From the NCBI GenBank assembly GCA_017481745.1, contig JAFUOV010000024.1, forward strand, positions 1 through 64,000: a DNA stretch of 64,000 nt, read 5' to 3'. Position 1 is the first letter of the stretch, and every line of letters begins with the position of its first letter. This document shows, piece by piece, positions 25,195 through 33,740 of the stretch. Origin of the DNA: Bacteroidaceae bacterium. GTDB lineage: Bacteria > Bacteroidota > Bacteroidia > Bacteroidales > Barnesiellaceae_A. The position numbers and the translations under genes were made by a program. The notes beneath the pieces were generated by a model. The model did no database searches and was not told the origin of the DNA. It saw only the letters and a list, made by a program, of their open reading frames with translations.

Positions 25195-27423
25195 ATGAAC
25201 AAAGAGAGAAAACTATTTCGTAATATCGCATTTGTCGTATTAGGAGTGATTATATTGCTCCTTATGGTAGCAACTATTGTAGAAAAAATGTATGGAACTA
25301 CCATTGCGCAAGACAACATTTATACTTCACCGCTGATGATTGCTTTGTGGGCAGTACTTGCCATTACGTCGCTTGTCTACCTCGTAATGCGAGGCGTGCA
25401 TCGTCGTGTGGTCGTTATGATGTTACATCTCTCTTTTGTTCTTATATTGTGTGGGGCGCTTATTACTCATATATGGGGCGAGCAAGGAAAGCTGCATCTG
25501 CGACAGGGAGAGCTCCCGGTATCGCAATTTGAACCGACCGATGGCGGTGCGAAAGAGTTTCCTTTTTCAGTGTCGCTGATCGATTTCTCGCTCGAATATT
25601 ATCCCGGAACATTTGCTCCGATGGATTATATCAGCAACATTGAGATAACCGATACACAGGGGCATAAGCAACAGGGTAGGGTATCTATGAACAAAATATT
25701 CAGCTATCAAAACTATCGTTTCTATCAGTCGGGCTACGATACCGACAAGAAGGGTACGATACTTTTGGTAGCACATGACCCATACGGCATTGCTGTTACA
25801 TATGCCGGTTACCTTCTTCTGCTGCTCTCGATGATTGCATTTTTCTTTGTGCGTGCTACGGCATGGCGCAGCTTGCTGTCGCACAAACTACTGCGACGAG
25901 CCGCAACGGCGTTCGCTCTGTTTATTCTCTCTACTGCTACATTGACGGCTGCTCCCAAGGTGCTCTCGCCCGAAGTCGCCGAAGAGTTTGGCAATCTCTG
26001 TGTCTATTATAACGACCGAGTGTGCCCCATGCAGACGTTGGCAAAAGATTTTACTGTAAAACTCTATGGAAAATCGTCGTATAACGGTTACACTCCCGAG
26101 CAGGTTCTCACCGGCTGGTTCTTTTTCTATGACGATTGGAAGCAAGAGCCGATGATTAAGATAAAGGGCAGTGAGGTAAAAGAGTTGTTGGGTGTAGAGG
26201 GTAAGTATGCCCGACTGTCCGACTTCGTTTCGGTGGAGGGTTACAAGCTCGATGTAGCATTGCAAAACCAAGATGCGCGTGTCAATCGCGCCAATATTGA
26301 TGCTGCCAACGAGAAGTTTAATCTTGTCAGTATGCTTGTTACAGGCTCGCTTATAAAGATATATCCCTATAACTCCGGCTCGAACGACCCTGTTGTATGG
26401 TATTCGATGACCGATAACCTGCCGTCTGATATGCCCAATGACCAATGGTTGTTTATCCGTCGCAGCCTCAGTTATGTGGCTGAGCAAGTGGCCATCAACG
26501 ATGATGTTGCCGTGGTAGAGCTACTGCATAAAATAGCACAATATCAAGAGAAAGTGGCTGGTGATGCTCACCCATCAAAGGTGCGCTTGCAAGCCGAGAA
26601 ACTATATAATACTACTTCCTATGCACGACCTTTGGCAATGGTATTCCTCACTATCGGTTTTTTGTCATTCTTCTTTTGTTGTCGGGCAATGGTGCAACGA
26701 AAGTCGCTGCATCGCATTGTAGTTGTGGCGCTCAATGTTATAATGATTGCGGTATTTATCTATCTGTCGGTGCATATTGCCATGCGAGGTTACATAAGCC
26801 GTCATGTACCTTTGTCAAACGGATACGAGACAATGATGTTTATGGCTTGGTGCAGTATGCTCTTTGCGCTTATTGTGCAACGCAAGTATGCCATGGCACT
26901 GCCCATGGGGTATATCTTGAGTGGTTTTACACTGCTTGTGGCTATGATGGGTGAGGCAACTCCTCGCATTACCAATCTTATGCCTGTGTTACAATCTCCA
27001 TTGCTGAGTATTCATGTGGTAGTGATTATGATATCCTATTCGTTATTGGCGTTTACGATGCTCAATGGCTTGACAGCCATTGTATTGCGCATTACCGCCA
27101 AGAAAACGACCGATGAGGTAGAATATCTACAACTCATCAGTCGCATACTTCTGTACCCTGCCATATTCCTCTTGGCAATAGGCATTTTTATAGGTGCTGT
27201 GTGGGCAAATGTGTCGTGGGGACGCTATTGGGGTTGGGACCCCAAAGAGGTGTGGGCGCTTATCACAATGTTGATATATTCGTTGCTGCTACACACTGCA
27301 TCACTCAAGTGGTTGCAACGCCCTATGGTGTTTCATGTGTTCACTGTGCTGGCATTTCTATCGGTGTTGATAACCTATTTTGGTGTCAACTTTATCTTGG
27401 GCGGTATGCACAGCTATGCCTGA
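25195..27423 (+). CDS. ccsBA: ResB-CcsA fusion for cytochrome c assembly (System II)
   Basis: This 742-residue inner-membrane protein joins a ResB/CcsB-like N-terminal half (helices near residues 12-32, 45-65, 70-92 and 205-225, and a large periplasmic part at about 250-470) to a CcsA half with about eight helices. The haem-handling WWD-type motif is WGRYWGWDPKEVWAL near residue 675, with conserved His in VPLSNGYETMMF and LLLHTASLKW surroundings. System II proteins export haem and attach it to CxxCH sites. The gene follows the di-haem protein by 77 bases and is the likely maturation factor for it. The start at 25,195 (MNKERKLF) is preferred to an ATG 33 bases upstream. Confidence 0.9.
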   Translation: MNKERKLFRNIAFVVLGVIILLLMVATIVEKMYGTTIAQDNIYTSPLMIALWAVLAITSLVYLVMRGVHRRVVVMMLHLSFVLILCGALITHIWGEQGKLHLRQGELPVSQFEPTDGGAKEFPFSVSLIDFSLEYYPGTFAPMDYISNIEITDTQGHKQQGRVSMNKIFSYQNYRFYQSGYDTDKKGTILLVAHDPYGIAVTYAGYLLLLLSMIAFFFVRATAWRSLLSHKLLRRAATAFALFILSTATLTAAPKVLSPEVAEEFGNLCVYYNDRVCPMQTLAKDFTVKLYGKSSYNGYTPEQVLTGWFFFYDDWKQEPMIKIKGSEVKELLGVEGKYARLSDFVSVEGYKLDVALQNQDARVNRANIDAANEKFNLVSMLVTGSLIKIYPYNSGSNDPVVWYSMTDNLPSDMPNDQWLFIRRSLSYVAEQVAINDDVAVVELLHKIAQYQEKVAGDAHPSKVRLQAEKLYNTTSYARPLAMVFLTIGFLSFFFCCRAMVQRKSLHRIVVVALNVIMIAVFIYLSVHIAMRGYISRHVPLSNGYETMMFMAWCSMLFALIVQRKYAMALPMGYILSGFTLLVAMMGEATPRITNLMPVLQSPLLSIHVVVIMISYSLLAFTMLNGLTAIVLRITAKKTTDEVEYLQLISRILLYPAIFLLAIGIFIGAVWANVSWGRYWGWDPKEVWALITMLIYSLLLHTASLKWLQRPMVFHVFTVLAFLSVLITYFGVNFILGGMHSYA

Positions 27424-27441
27424 CGATAGCTTGTCGGGCAG

Positions 27442-28266
27442 TTATTTCTTGCGAAGGAACTTGCCGAGTACGATGAGCAATGCTATCGTGGCTGCGGTAC
27501 TGATGGCAAATGTTAGTGCCGAGGGTTCTTCGCCAATCCAAGGCATTGTTTCTATGCTCTTGTCGTAGTAGGCTGCGACAGCTACGCTGTTGTTCAGTGC
27601 GTGTGCCAATATGGGTAGCCATAGGCTGCCACTCCATACAACCAGATATCCGAAGTATGCGCCCAACAACATGCGAGGCACAACACCAAATGCTTGCATG
27701 TGAACGACACTGAATACAAGGGCACTAATCCATATTGCTGCATGTACGTTGATTTTCTTCTCGAGCAACAATCGCTGCAATGAACCTCTGAACAAGAACT
27801 CCTCGCCAATGCCGGTGAGTACGCCCACCAACAGTATGGCAACGACAAGTTCGCCTACCGACGATAGCGACATCATCTGCTCGGTAGCTGCCATGGCAGC
27901 ATCTTCCATTTCGCGCAGCCATGAGAGCCATTCGGGTAGTTGCCAGCCTTCGTTCCACAACACTATGCCATTCATCATAGGGGCAGAGGCTACGTAGATA
28001 GCCAATACCAAGAGCACTTGCCATAGACTCGGTAGACTGCTTATTTGCATCACTTTCATGGTCTTTCCCGGGTTGAAGATGCGAGCTGTGATAACAGCCG
28101 GAATGATGAACATACCGATATTTTGCAGTGCTGTCATTGCCATCATCAGTCGCCATTGTTCCACACCTTTCATCTGGAAGATGACCATTGATACCATTAC
28201 AAGTAGGTAAAAAAGCAGAACAAGTCCTAACAGACAGAATATTTGTGTACTGAATTTTCTTTTCAT
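27442..28266 (-). CDS. CPBP-family intramembrane metalloprotease
   Basis: This 274-residue protein has about seven to eight membrane helices and the three CPBP (Abi/CAAX-type) motifs: GEEFLFRG with Glu155, Glu156 and Arg160, FSVVHMQ with His179, and HALNN with His212 and Asn216. Members cleave or bind substrates within the membrane; in bacteria roles in bacteriocin immunity and protein processing are known, but not for this one. I chose ATG 28,266 (MKRKFST) because the preceding 30 in-frame codons are not hydrophobic and look like leader sequence. It converges with ccsBA, 18 bases between stops. Confidence 0.87.
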   Translation of the reverse strand: MKRKFSTQIFCLLGLVLLFYLLVMVSMVIFQMKGVEQWRLMMAMTALQNIGMFIIPAVITARIFNPGKTMKVMQISSLPSLWQVLLVLAIYVASAPMMNGIVLWNEGWQLPEWLSWLREMEDAAMAATEQMMSLSSVGELVVAILLVGVLTGIGEEFLFRGSLQRLLLEKKINVHAAIWISALVFSVVHMQAFGVVPRMLLGAYFGYLVVWSGSLWLPILAHALNNSVAVAAYYDKSIETMPWIGEEPSALTFAISTAATIALLIVLGKFLRKK

Positions 28267-28383
28267 ATTGCTGTGGGGTATATAAACTTCAATCTTCGCA
28301 GGTCGTGCGTTGGCTCGCCGAGAAAATAGAAGTAGGGTTGCTAAATAGTCATGCAAACATACAAAATTACTGCAAATAATATG

Positions 28384-28392
28384 TAACTTTGC
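28384..28392 (+). promoter_or_regulatory. -7 element of the symporter gene
   Basis: TAACTTTGC is a full match to TAnnTTTGY, 19 bases before the start codon, implying a very short leader. No -33 TTG at the expected distance. Confidence 0.5.
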
Positions 28393-28411
28393 CTCACATA
28401 ATTTTAATACT

Positions 28412-29602
28412 ATGAAGATTACAAAACCATCATTACTTGTTCAGGTGCTCATTGCTGTTGCATTGGGTATAATAATGGGACAATTCCTGCCCGAAGCTAT
28501 TGCACGTATTTTTGTTACGTTCAACTCTATATTTGGCAACTTCCTTGCCTTTGCTATACCGCTCATTATCGTCGGGCTCATCATTCCCGCCATTGCCGAT
28601 CTTGGTAAGGGTGCAGGTCGTATGTTGTTGCTTACGGCAGTGATGGCGTATGCCTTTACGCTTTTCTCGGGTTTCTTTACATTCTTTGCGTGCGAGCCCA
28701 TATTCCCATCTATGATAAATCATGGACAAGGTGTAGCTGCTGTAAGTGAAGCCAACGAGGCATTGAAACCCTATTTCACAATAGCCATGCCACCGTTGAT
28801 GGATATCATGACAGCGCTGTTGCTGGCTTTCTGTGTGGGCTTGGGGCTCTCGGTTATCGAGGGCGAAACGTTGAAACGTGCCACTGAAGACTTCCGCGAT
28901 ATTGTTACGCTGATAATCACAAAGGTCATCGTGCCTTTGTTGCCTTTGCACATCTTCGGTATATTCCTCAATATGACAGTTACGGGACAGGTCGTTTCGG
29001 TCATGTCGGTTTTCCTCAAAATCATCATTGTCATATTTATCCTGCACGTCGTATTGCTTATCCTGCAATTTACCATAGCAGGTATTGTGGGTCGCAAAAA
29101 TCCCTTCAAGTTGTTGAGCAATATGTTGCCGGCATACTTCACCGCATTGGGTACACAATCGTCGGCAGCCACTATACCCGTTACGTTGCAGCAAGCTATC
29201 AAGAACGGAGTTACTCCCAATATCGCAACCTTTGTCATCCCTCTGTGCGCAACAATACACCTATCGGGTAGCACCATGAAGATTGTAGCTTGCTCTATGG
29301 CTGTGTTGCTCATGAATGGTATGGGGATAGACTTTGGCAGCTATGCCGGCTTTATATGTATGCTGGGCATAACGATGGTAGCTGCTCCCGGAGTGCCCGG
29401 TGGTGCTATTATGGCTGCTCTTGGTGTGTTGGAGGGTTTCCTCGGATTTGGCGAGATGGAGCAGGCTTTGATGATAGCCCTTTATATTGCCATGGATAGT
29501 TTCGGAACAGCTTGCAACGTTACAGGCGACGGTGCTATAGCTGTTATTATTGACCGCATATCGGGTGGTGGCGCAAAAAGCATCGACGATGCAAAGGAAT
29601 AA
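28412..29602 (+). CDS. Dicarboxylate/amino acid:cation symporter (DAACS family)
   Basis: This 396-residue inner-membrane protein takes up glutamate, aspartate, serine/threonine or C4-dicarboxylates with Na+ or H+. Family features are visible: ALGTQSSAATIPVT (hairpin loop 1 Ser-rich motif, about residue 248), HLSGSTMKI, PGVPGGAIMAA (hairpin 2) and the Asp/Asn-rich helix IAMDSFGTACNVTGDGAIAVII. The serine-rich loop and DSFGTACNVTGD favour transport of amino acids such as serine, threonine or glutamate, but I cannot choose. It is a single gene with its own -7 element. Confidence 0.92.
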   Translation: MKITKPSLLVQVLIAVALGIIMGQFLPEAIARIFVTFNSIFGNFLAFAIPLIIVGLIIPAIADLGKGAGRMLLLTAVMAYAFTLFSGFFTFFACEPIFPSMINHGQGVAAVSEANEALKPYFTIAMPPLMDIMTALLLAFCVGLGLSVIEGETLKRATEDFRDIVTLIITKVIVPLLPLHIFGIFLNMTVTGQVVSVMSVFLKIIIVIFILHVVLLILQFTIAGIVGRKNPFKLLSNMLPAYFTALGTQSSAATIPVTLQQAIKNGVTPNIATFVIPLCATIHLSGSTMKIVACSMAVLLMNGMGIDFGSYAGFICMLGITMVAAPGVPGGAIMAALGVLEGFLGFGEMEQALMIALYIAMDSFGTACNVTGDGAIAVIIDRISGGGAKSIDDAKE

Positions 29603-29640
29603 GAACCGTTGCATCTCGTAGCGATAGTGGCAAATAGGCA

Positions 29641-29674
29641 TTTGCACGATAATGACAAAAATTTGTATATTTGC
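29641..29674 (+). promoter_or_regulatory. Promoter of the acyl-CoA synthetase gene
   Basis: TTTG (29,641-29,644), a 21-base spacer and TATATTTGC (29,666-29,674) match the consensus. Leader of about 45 bases. Confidence 0.7.
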
Positions 29675-29727
29675 ATGTCAGACGTTACTCTGCAATGATA
29701 TAGTAAATAATCAAACCAATAGTAGAT

Positions 29728-31629
29728 ATGAAAAAAACATTAGTTGACCTTTTTGAACAGTCGGTACAACTCTATCCCAACAACACCTTTTTGTTGGAAA
29801 AGACCGACAAGGTATTTGAACCTACCACCTATACACAAGTAAAAGAACAAGTATATAGGCTGGGTGCCGGTCTGCAAGCTCTCGGCGTGAAGAAGGGCGA
29901 TACAATGGCATTGCTCAGCGAGGGTCGTAATATGTGGATTATAGGCGAGTTGGCTATGTTCTATGCCGGTGCTATCAACGTGCCCCTCTCTATCAAGCTC
30001 GAGGAGAGCAACGACCTGTTGTTCCGCCTTATACATGGCGATGTTCAATATATCATGGTGTCGGGTCAACAACTCAAGAAAGTGCGCCTTATCAAAGATA
30101 AGTTGCCCGAGGTTAAGAAGATAATCGTATTTGACGAAGTGAGCGAGTATCAAGAGCGTGAAATGTCGCTTGCCGAGTTGCAAAAGTTGGGCGACGAGTT
30201 TTTGGCATCGCACACACTCGACGAGTTCTTGGCTGTAAGTCGTTCTATCGAAAACGACGATTACGCTACTATCACTTACACCAGCGGTACGACTGCCGAC
30301 CCCAAGGGCGTTGTGTTGACACACCGCAACTATACAGCCAATGTCGAGCAGGCTCTCACATTGGTTGCCATAGACGAAACATGGCGTACCCTTATCATCT
30401 TGCCTCTCGACCACTGCTTTGCTCACGTGGTAGGTTTCTACATTATGATGTCGCGTGGTGCTACCGTTGCTACGGTGCAAGTAGGTCGCAATCCGCTTGA
30501 GACACTCAAGAACATACCCAAGAACATCAAGGAGGTGCGTCCTCACTTCATCCTCAGTGTGCCCGCTTTGGCAAAGACCTTCAAGAAAAACATCGAAGGT
30601 GCTATACGTGCCAAAGGCGCAACAACCGAGAAGTTGTTCAACCTTGGCTTGAAAACCAAACAGATATATTACGGCGATAGCAACCTCGACCCCAAAGGAT
30701 GGCGCATCTTGTTGGCTCCCGTTGTTGCCTTGTTCGACAAAATCATTTTCTCGAAAGTGCGTGAGAACTTTGGCGGTGAGCTACGCTTCTTCATCGGTGG
30801 CGGTGCTTTGCTCGACAAGGACTTGCAGAAATTCTATGTGGGTGTAGGTATGCCTATGTATCAAGGCTACGGATTGTCCGAGGCTACGCCTGTTATCTCG
30901 TCTAATGGACCCGAGAAATATCGTTTCGGGTCGAGTGGTAAGCTTGTGAAACCTATCGAGTTGAAGATATGCGACAGCGAGGGTAAGGAGTTGCCTCTTG
31001 GTGAAATGGGCGAAATCGTTGTCAAAGGCGAGAACGTTATGGCAGGATATTGGAAAAATCCCGAGTCTACTGCCGATACCGTACGCGACGGCTATCTCTA
31101 CACCGGCGACCTTGGTTATATGACAGCCGAGGGCTTGCTCTACGTTAAGGGTCGTTTCAAGAGCCTGCTCATATCGAGCGATGGTGAGAAATACAGCCCC
31201 GAAGGTATCGAAGAGTCGCTTGTAGAGTTGTCGGAATACATCGACCAAGTGATGCTCTATAACAACCAATCGCCCTATACAACTGCCCTTATCGTGCCCA
31301 ACAAAGAGCGTCTGCGTGCAGCACTCAAAGAGCAAGGTCTGGGTCTTGATACCGAAGAGGGTCGCAAGGCAGCTCTCAAGTTGATAGATGCATCGGTTGC
31401 TCGCTTCAAGAAAGGTGGCGATCTCGAAGCCATGTTCCCCGACCGCTGGTTGCCCACCGGATTGGCTGTACTTGCCGAGCCGTTTACCGAGCAAAATCAG
31501 ATGATAAACAGTACCATGAAGATGGTGCGCGGTAAGATCGAGAAAGCCTATACCGAGCGTATTGCCTACCTTTATACCCCCGAAGGCAAGCAACTGCTCA
31601 ATCAACAAAATATCGATGCATTGAAGTAA
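29728..31629 (+). CDS. Long-chain fatty acid-CoA ligase (AMP-forming)
   Basis: This 633-residue ANL-superfamily enzyme activates a carboxylic acid with ATP and joins it to CoA. The P-loop motif YTSGTTADPKG (about residue 184), the YGLSEATPV motif (about 385), the YTGDLGYM block (about 457) and the hinge RFKSLLISSDGEKYSPE with its catalytic Lys further on are all visible. The length and the GEKYSPEGIEE segment match the FadD15-like long-chain group common in Bacteroidales. It probably salvages fatty acids for lipid synthesis. No start ambiguity is apparent. The structured element begins about 80 bases after its stop. Confidence 0.92.
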   Translation: MKKTLVDLFEQSVQLYPNNTFLLEKTDKVFEPTTYTQVKEQVYRLGAGLQALGVKKGDTMALLSEGRNMWIIGELAMFYAGAINVPLSIKLEESNDLLFRLIHGDVQYIMVSGQQLKKVRLIKDKLPEVKKIIVFDEVSEYQEREMSLAELQKLGDEFLASHTLDEFLAVSRSIENDDYATITYTSGTTADPKGVVLTHRNYTANVEQALTLVAIDETWRTLIILPLDHCFAHVVGFYIMMSRGATVATVQVGRNPLETLKNIPKNIKEVRPHFILSVPALAKTFKKNIEGAIRAKGATTEKLFNLGLKTKQIYYGDSNLDPKGWRILLAPVVALFDKIIFSKVRENFGGELRFFIGGGALLDKDLQKFYVGVGMPMYQGYGLSEATPVISSNGPEKYRFGSSGKLVKPIELKICDSEGKELPLGEMGEIVVKGENVMAGYWKNPESTADTVRDGYLYTGDLGYMTAEGLLYVKGRFKSLLISSDGEKYSPEGIEESLVELSEYIDQVMLYNNQSPYTTALIVPNKERLRAALKEQGLGLDTEEGRKAALKLIDASVARFKKGGDLEAMFPDRWLPTGLAVLAEPFTEQNQMINSTMKMVRGKIEKAYTERIAYLYTPEGKQLLNQQNIDALK

Positions 31630-31710
31630 ACAAATGTAAATAATCGCTATATTTATTGTAAATTTTAAAATTGTATGCCTATGTAATATAAAAAAAAGAC
31701 ATATGGATAA

Positions 31711-31940
31711 AAAGCGTTAGCTTATATTCTGGCTTTCTAAAATCGGCAAATTTGAAAAAAGCACCAAGAGTAAAAGTTAATGCCCACGGTTTATTTGTGG
31801 GCTATTACTTGTGTATGGTGCGTAGGTGTTTGCCGATACCTTGAAAGCGTAGACAAAGTAATTAGTCCACGTTTTTTATTGTCTATACTAAGGGAAAGGA
31901 CTATTTTATGAAGATTAAGGCAATACCGGCAAAGCCATAA
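31711..31940 (+). ncRNA. Candidate structured RNA with nested stems and an H-type pseudoknot
   Basis: The 335-base gap 31,630-31,964 is rich in complementary segments. Stems: ATCGGCAAA 31,742-31,750 with TTTGCCGAT 31,829-31,837 (9 bp perfect); GCACCA 31,761-31,766 with TGGTGC 31,816-31,821; AAGT(T)AAT 31,774-31,781 with ATTACTT 31,804-31,810; GCCCAC 31,782-31,787 with GTGGGC 31,797-31,802. All four are nested. Then TAGACAA 31,850-31,856 with TTGTCTA 31,879-31,885, interleaved with TAGTCC 31,863-31,868 and GGACTA 31,898-31,903, a pseudoknot. A small AAGC/GCTT stem lies at 31,712-31,723. GGACTA abuts the ATG of a 10-codon ORF (31,908). I know no named family for it. It could be a cis-regulator of that ORF or of the 31,965 gene, or an independent RNA. 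Confidence 0.5.
31908..31940 (+). CDS. Possible 10-codon ORF inside the structured element
   Basis: ATG at 31,908 opens a 10-residue ORF, MKIKAIPAKP, ending at TAA 31,938-31,940. It follows a purine-rich stretch (AAGGGAAAGGA, 31,890-31,900) at a ribosome-site distance. Part of that stretch is the 3' half of the proposed pseudoknot, so folding could hide it. The ORF ends 24 bases before the next gene's ATG. Existence as a peptide is unproven. Confidence 0.3.
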   Translation: MKIKAIPAKP

Positions 31941-31964
31941 GAGTCGGAATTAAAATTACACACT

Positions 31965-32645
31965 ATGAAACATACAAGATTTTTAGTTTTTATTTTAACA
32001 TTTTTCTGTGCATTAACTACTTGTATTGCACAGAAAAAGACAATACACGTTCTTCCTGAAAATGCCAAGATTTTCTATAATGGACAAGAAGTAGGAAATG
32101 GCTCGTACGAAATCAAATTTAAAAGAGGTGATGATTTTGTTGTGCTTCGTTTTGAAGCTCCCGGATATATAACACGAACAGTAAGGTTGTTTAGAGAAAA
32201 TCCCAAGAAAACCATACTCTATGAATTGTATCAAGATGAAGCAGAAATGAACTCTATGGGTGCAGGAGAAGGTGTTGATATTGCAAATAAATATTTTACC
32301 GTTACCTGTCGCGAAGGAATGTCGGAAGATGTCGTATGGAAGCGTCTTATGAATATTGCAGTTTTAAACTTTGAGAATGTTGAAATTCGTGATAAAGCTG
32401 CCGGATGGATACGTACAGCTTGGGTACCAACTACTTTTGCATATCAGATTGTAAGGACACGAATGGAAATACGTTTACAATTTGCCGGAGAAGGTGAACT
32501 GGTATATCAAGTAAAACTTTCATCAGAGATAGCCGACAAAGACTGTGGTGGAAGTGACCAATGCTTTGAGCGTTATGATCGTATCTTACGAAAGTACGAG
32601 GGAGTTATAACTGAATTACAAACAACATTAGGTAGTAACTTGTAA
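31965..32645 (+). CDS. Secreted protein with a PEGA-like N-terminal domain
   Basis: This 226-residue protein has a signal peptide (MKHTRFLVFILTFFCALTTCIAQ). Residues of about 25-90 follow the PEGA pattern of a short beta-sandwich with a hydrophobic turn (IHVLPENAKIFYNGQEVGNGSYEIKFKRG, key IFYNGQEVGNG, then RFEAPGYITRTVRL). The C-terminal part (about 105-226) is a separate alpha/beta region with VTCREGMSEDVVWKRLMNIAVLNF and two Cys in DCGGSDQCFERYD. No family is recognised for it. The gene is AT-rich like its neighbour 9 bases downstream, and both differ from the flanking genes, so the pair may be an acquired unit. It directly follows the structured RNA candidate. Confidence 0.8.
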   Translation: MKHTRFLVFILTFFCALTTCIAQKKTIHVLPENAKIFYNGQEVGNGSYEIKFKRGDDFVVLRFEAPGYITRTVRLFRENPKKTILYELYQDEAEMNSMGAGEGVDIANKYFTVTCREGMSEDVVWKRLMNIAVLNFENVEIRDKAAGWIRTAWVPTTFAYQIVRTRMEIRLQFAGEGELVYQVKLSSEIADKDCGGSDQCFERYDRILRKYEGVITELQTTLGSNL

Positions 32646-32653
32646 TTTCTATT

Positions 32654-33250
32654 ATGAAAAAGATATTTGCTTTTATAATCTTGATGTTACCGTTGTGTGT
32701 GGTCGCTCAAGATAAGTTTGTTATCACTGATACATTCGACGGTGGTAAGTTTCAATGGGATGAAGCCTTCGAAAAAGACTATACAGTGTGTATTATGGAT
32801 GGCTACTATCTGGTTGAAAATAAGGATAACAACCGTTCTGTTTTCGGTACAGCCGATATGCCTATTGAAGTCGGAAAGAATTTTAAGTTGAAAGTCAAAA
32901 TTAATGTACCCAAAATAAAGAAAGATAAATATTGGGGCATTATATTCGATTTTGTTGATGAAGATAATTTTTCTGCCTTTCTTGTTGCTGAAAAGAAATG
33001 TAAGATTGTTAATATAATAGATGGTAGATCAAGAAGAGTCCGACAACTTCCTATTATCCTATCAGCCAAGAAGAATAAAGATGTCGTTATTGAAGTTGAG
33101 AGGAAAAGCAATAAACTTACATTTTCTGTAGATGAAATGGAGGCTGCCACCATAACTCGATTATTGTCATCAACCTGCTTTGGTTTTATTGTCGATGGTG
33201 AAAATTCTATTAAGGTCGATGAAATATCAATCGAACAAAGAGTGGATTAA
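32654..33250 (+). CDS. Secreted protein with a jelly-roll-like fold, function unknown
   Basis: This 198-residue protein has a signal peptide (MKKIFAFIILMLPLCVVAQ). The mature part reads like a concanavalin A/3-keto-disaccharide hydrolase-type beta sandwich: ITDTFDGGKFQWDEA at the start, GYYLVENKDNNR, FKLKVKINVPKIKKDKYWGIIFDFVDEDNFSAFLVA (key YWGIIFDFVDEDNFSAF), then KLTFSVDEMEAATI and GFIVDGENSIKVDEISI. These domains often bind or cut carbohydrates, but no catalytic residues can be named. It is cotranscribed with the PEGA-like gene and is AT-rich. Confidence 0.8.
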   Translation: MKKIFAFIILMLPLCVVAQDKFVITDTFDGGKFQWDEAFEKDYTVCIMDGYYLVENKDNNRSVFGTADMPIEVGKNFKLKVKINVPKIKKDKYWGIIFDFVDEDNFSAFLVAEKKCKIVNIIDGRSRRVRQLPIILSAKKNKDVVIEVERKSNKLTFSVDEMEAATITRLLSSTCFGFIVDGENSIKVDEISIEQRVD

Positions 33251-33272
33251 TCTTTCCTGATTCAAAAGAATG

Positions 33273-33316
33273 AATAGGTTGTGTCAAAGGTAAGCTTTTG
33301 ATTCAACCTATTTTTT
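33273..33316 (+). terminator. Terminator hairpin, distant relative of the GAGGCTGTGTC repeats
   Basis: AATAGGTTG (33,273-33,281) pairs with CAACCTATT (33,304-33,312), with an inner stem (GTCAAA/TTTGAT), followed by a T tract. The left arm shares GGTTGTGTCAAA with the repeat family at 198 and 15,418. Confidence 0.8.
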
Positions 33317-33355
33317 ATTTATTATGTAGTATGGCGTGCGTGCCAAAAAAATTCG

Positions 33356-33364
33356 TATCTTTGT
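33356..33364 (+). promoter_or_regulatory. -7 element of the PAS protein gene
   Basis: TATCTTTGT matches TAnnTTTGY, 27 bases before the start codon. No -33 TTG is evident. Confidence 0.5.
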
Positions 33365-33390
33365 TCTATTAACCTTAAAAACTAAAAGCT

Positions 33391-33717
33391 ATGTACCCTT
33401 GGAGTGATGAAATGAACTGTGCCGTAACGGTATGCGATACCGAAGGCATTATATTGTATATGAACGAAAAAGCTCGTCAAACATTTGCTCGTCATGGCGA
33501 CCTTATTGGTAAGAATATGTTCGATTGCCATAACCCTGCATCGCAAGAGAAGATACGCCAACTGCTTGCCACCGGCGGCTCTAATGCCTACACCATTGAG
33601 AAGGAGGGGCTTCATAAAGTGATATATCAGACTGCTTGGCGCGAAAACGGCGAGGTGAAAGGTCTGGTGGAAATATCAATGATTGTTCCTGCCGAGATGC
33701 CCCACTATGTGAGATAA
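33391..33717 (+). CDS. Stand-alone PAS domain protein
   Basis: This 108-residue cytoplasmic protein is a single PAS fold: CAVTVCDTEGIILYMNEKARQTFA (key VCDTEGIILYMN) as the sensing sheet and helix, DLIGKNMFDCHNPASQEKI, and the closing strands YTIEKEGLHKVIYQTAWRENGEVKGLVEISM. Proteins of this short form are common in Bacteroidales and some bind haem or flavin. A Cys-His pair (DCHNP) could bind a metal or haem, which is speculation. It has its own promoter and a strong terminator, so it works as a monocistronic unit. Partners are unknown. Confidence 0.88.
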   Translation: MYPWSDEMNCAVTVCDTEGIILYMNEKARQTFARHGDLIGKNMFDCHNPASQEKIRQLLATGGSNAYTIEKEGLHKVIYQTAWRENGEVKGLVEISMIVPAEMPHYVR

Positions 33718-33740
33718 TACAGCATACATATAGGATATAA

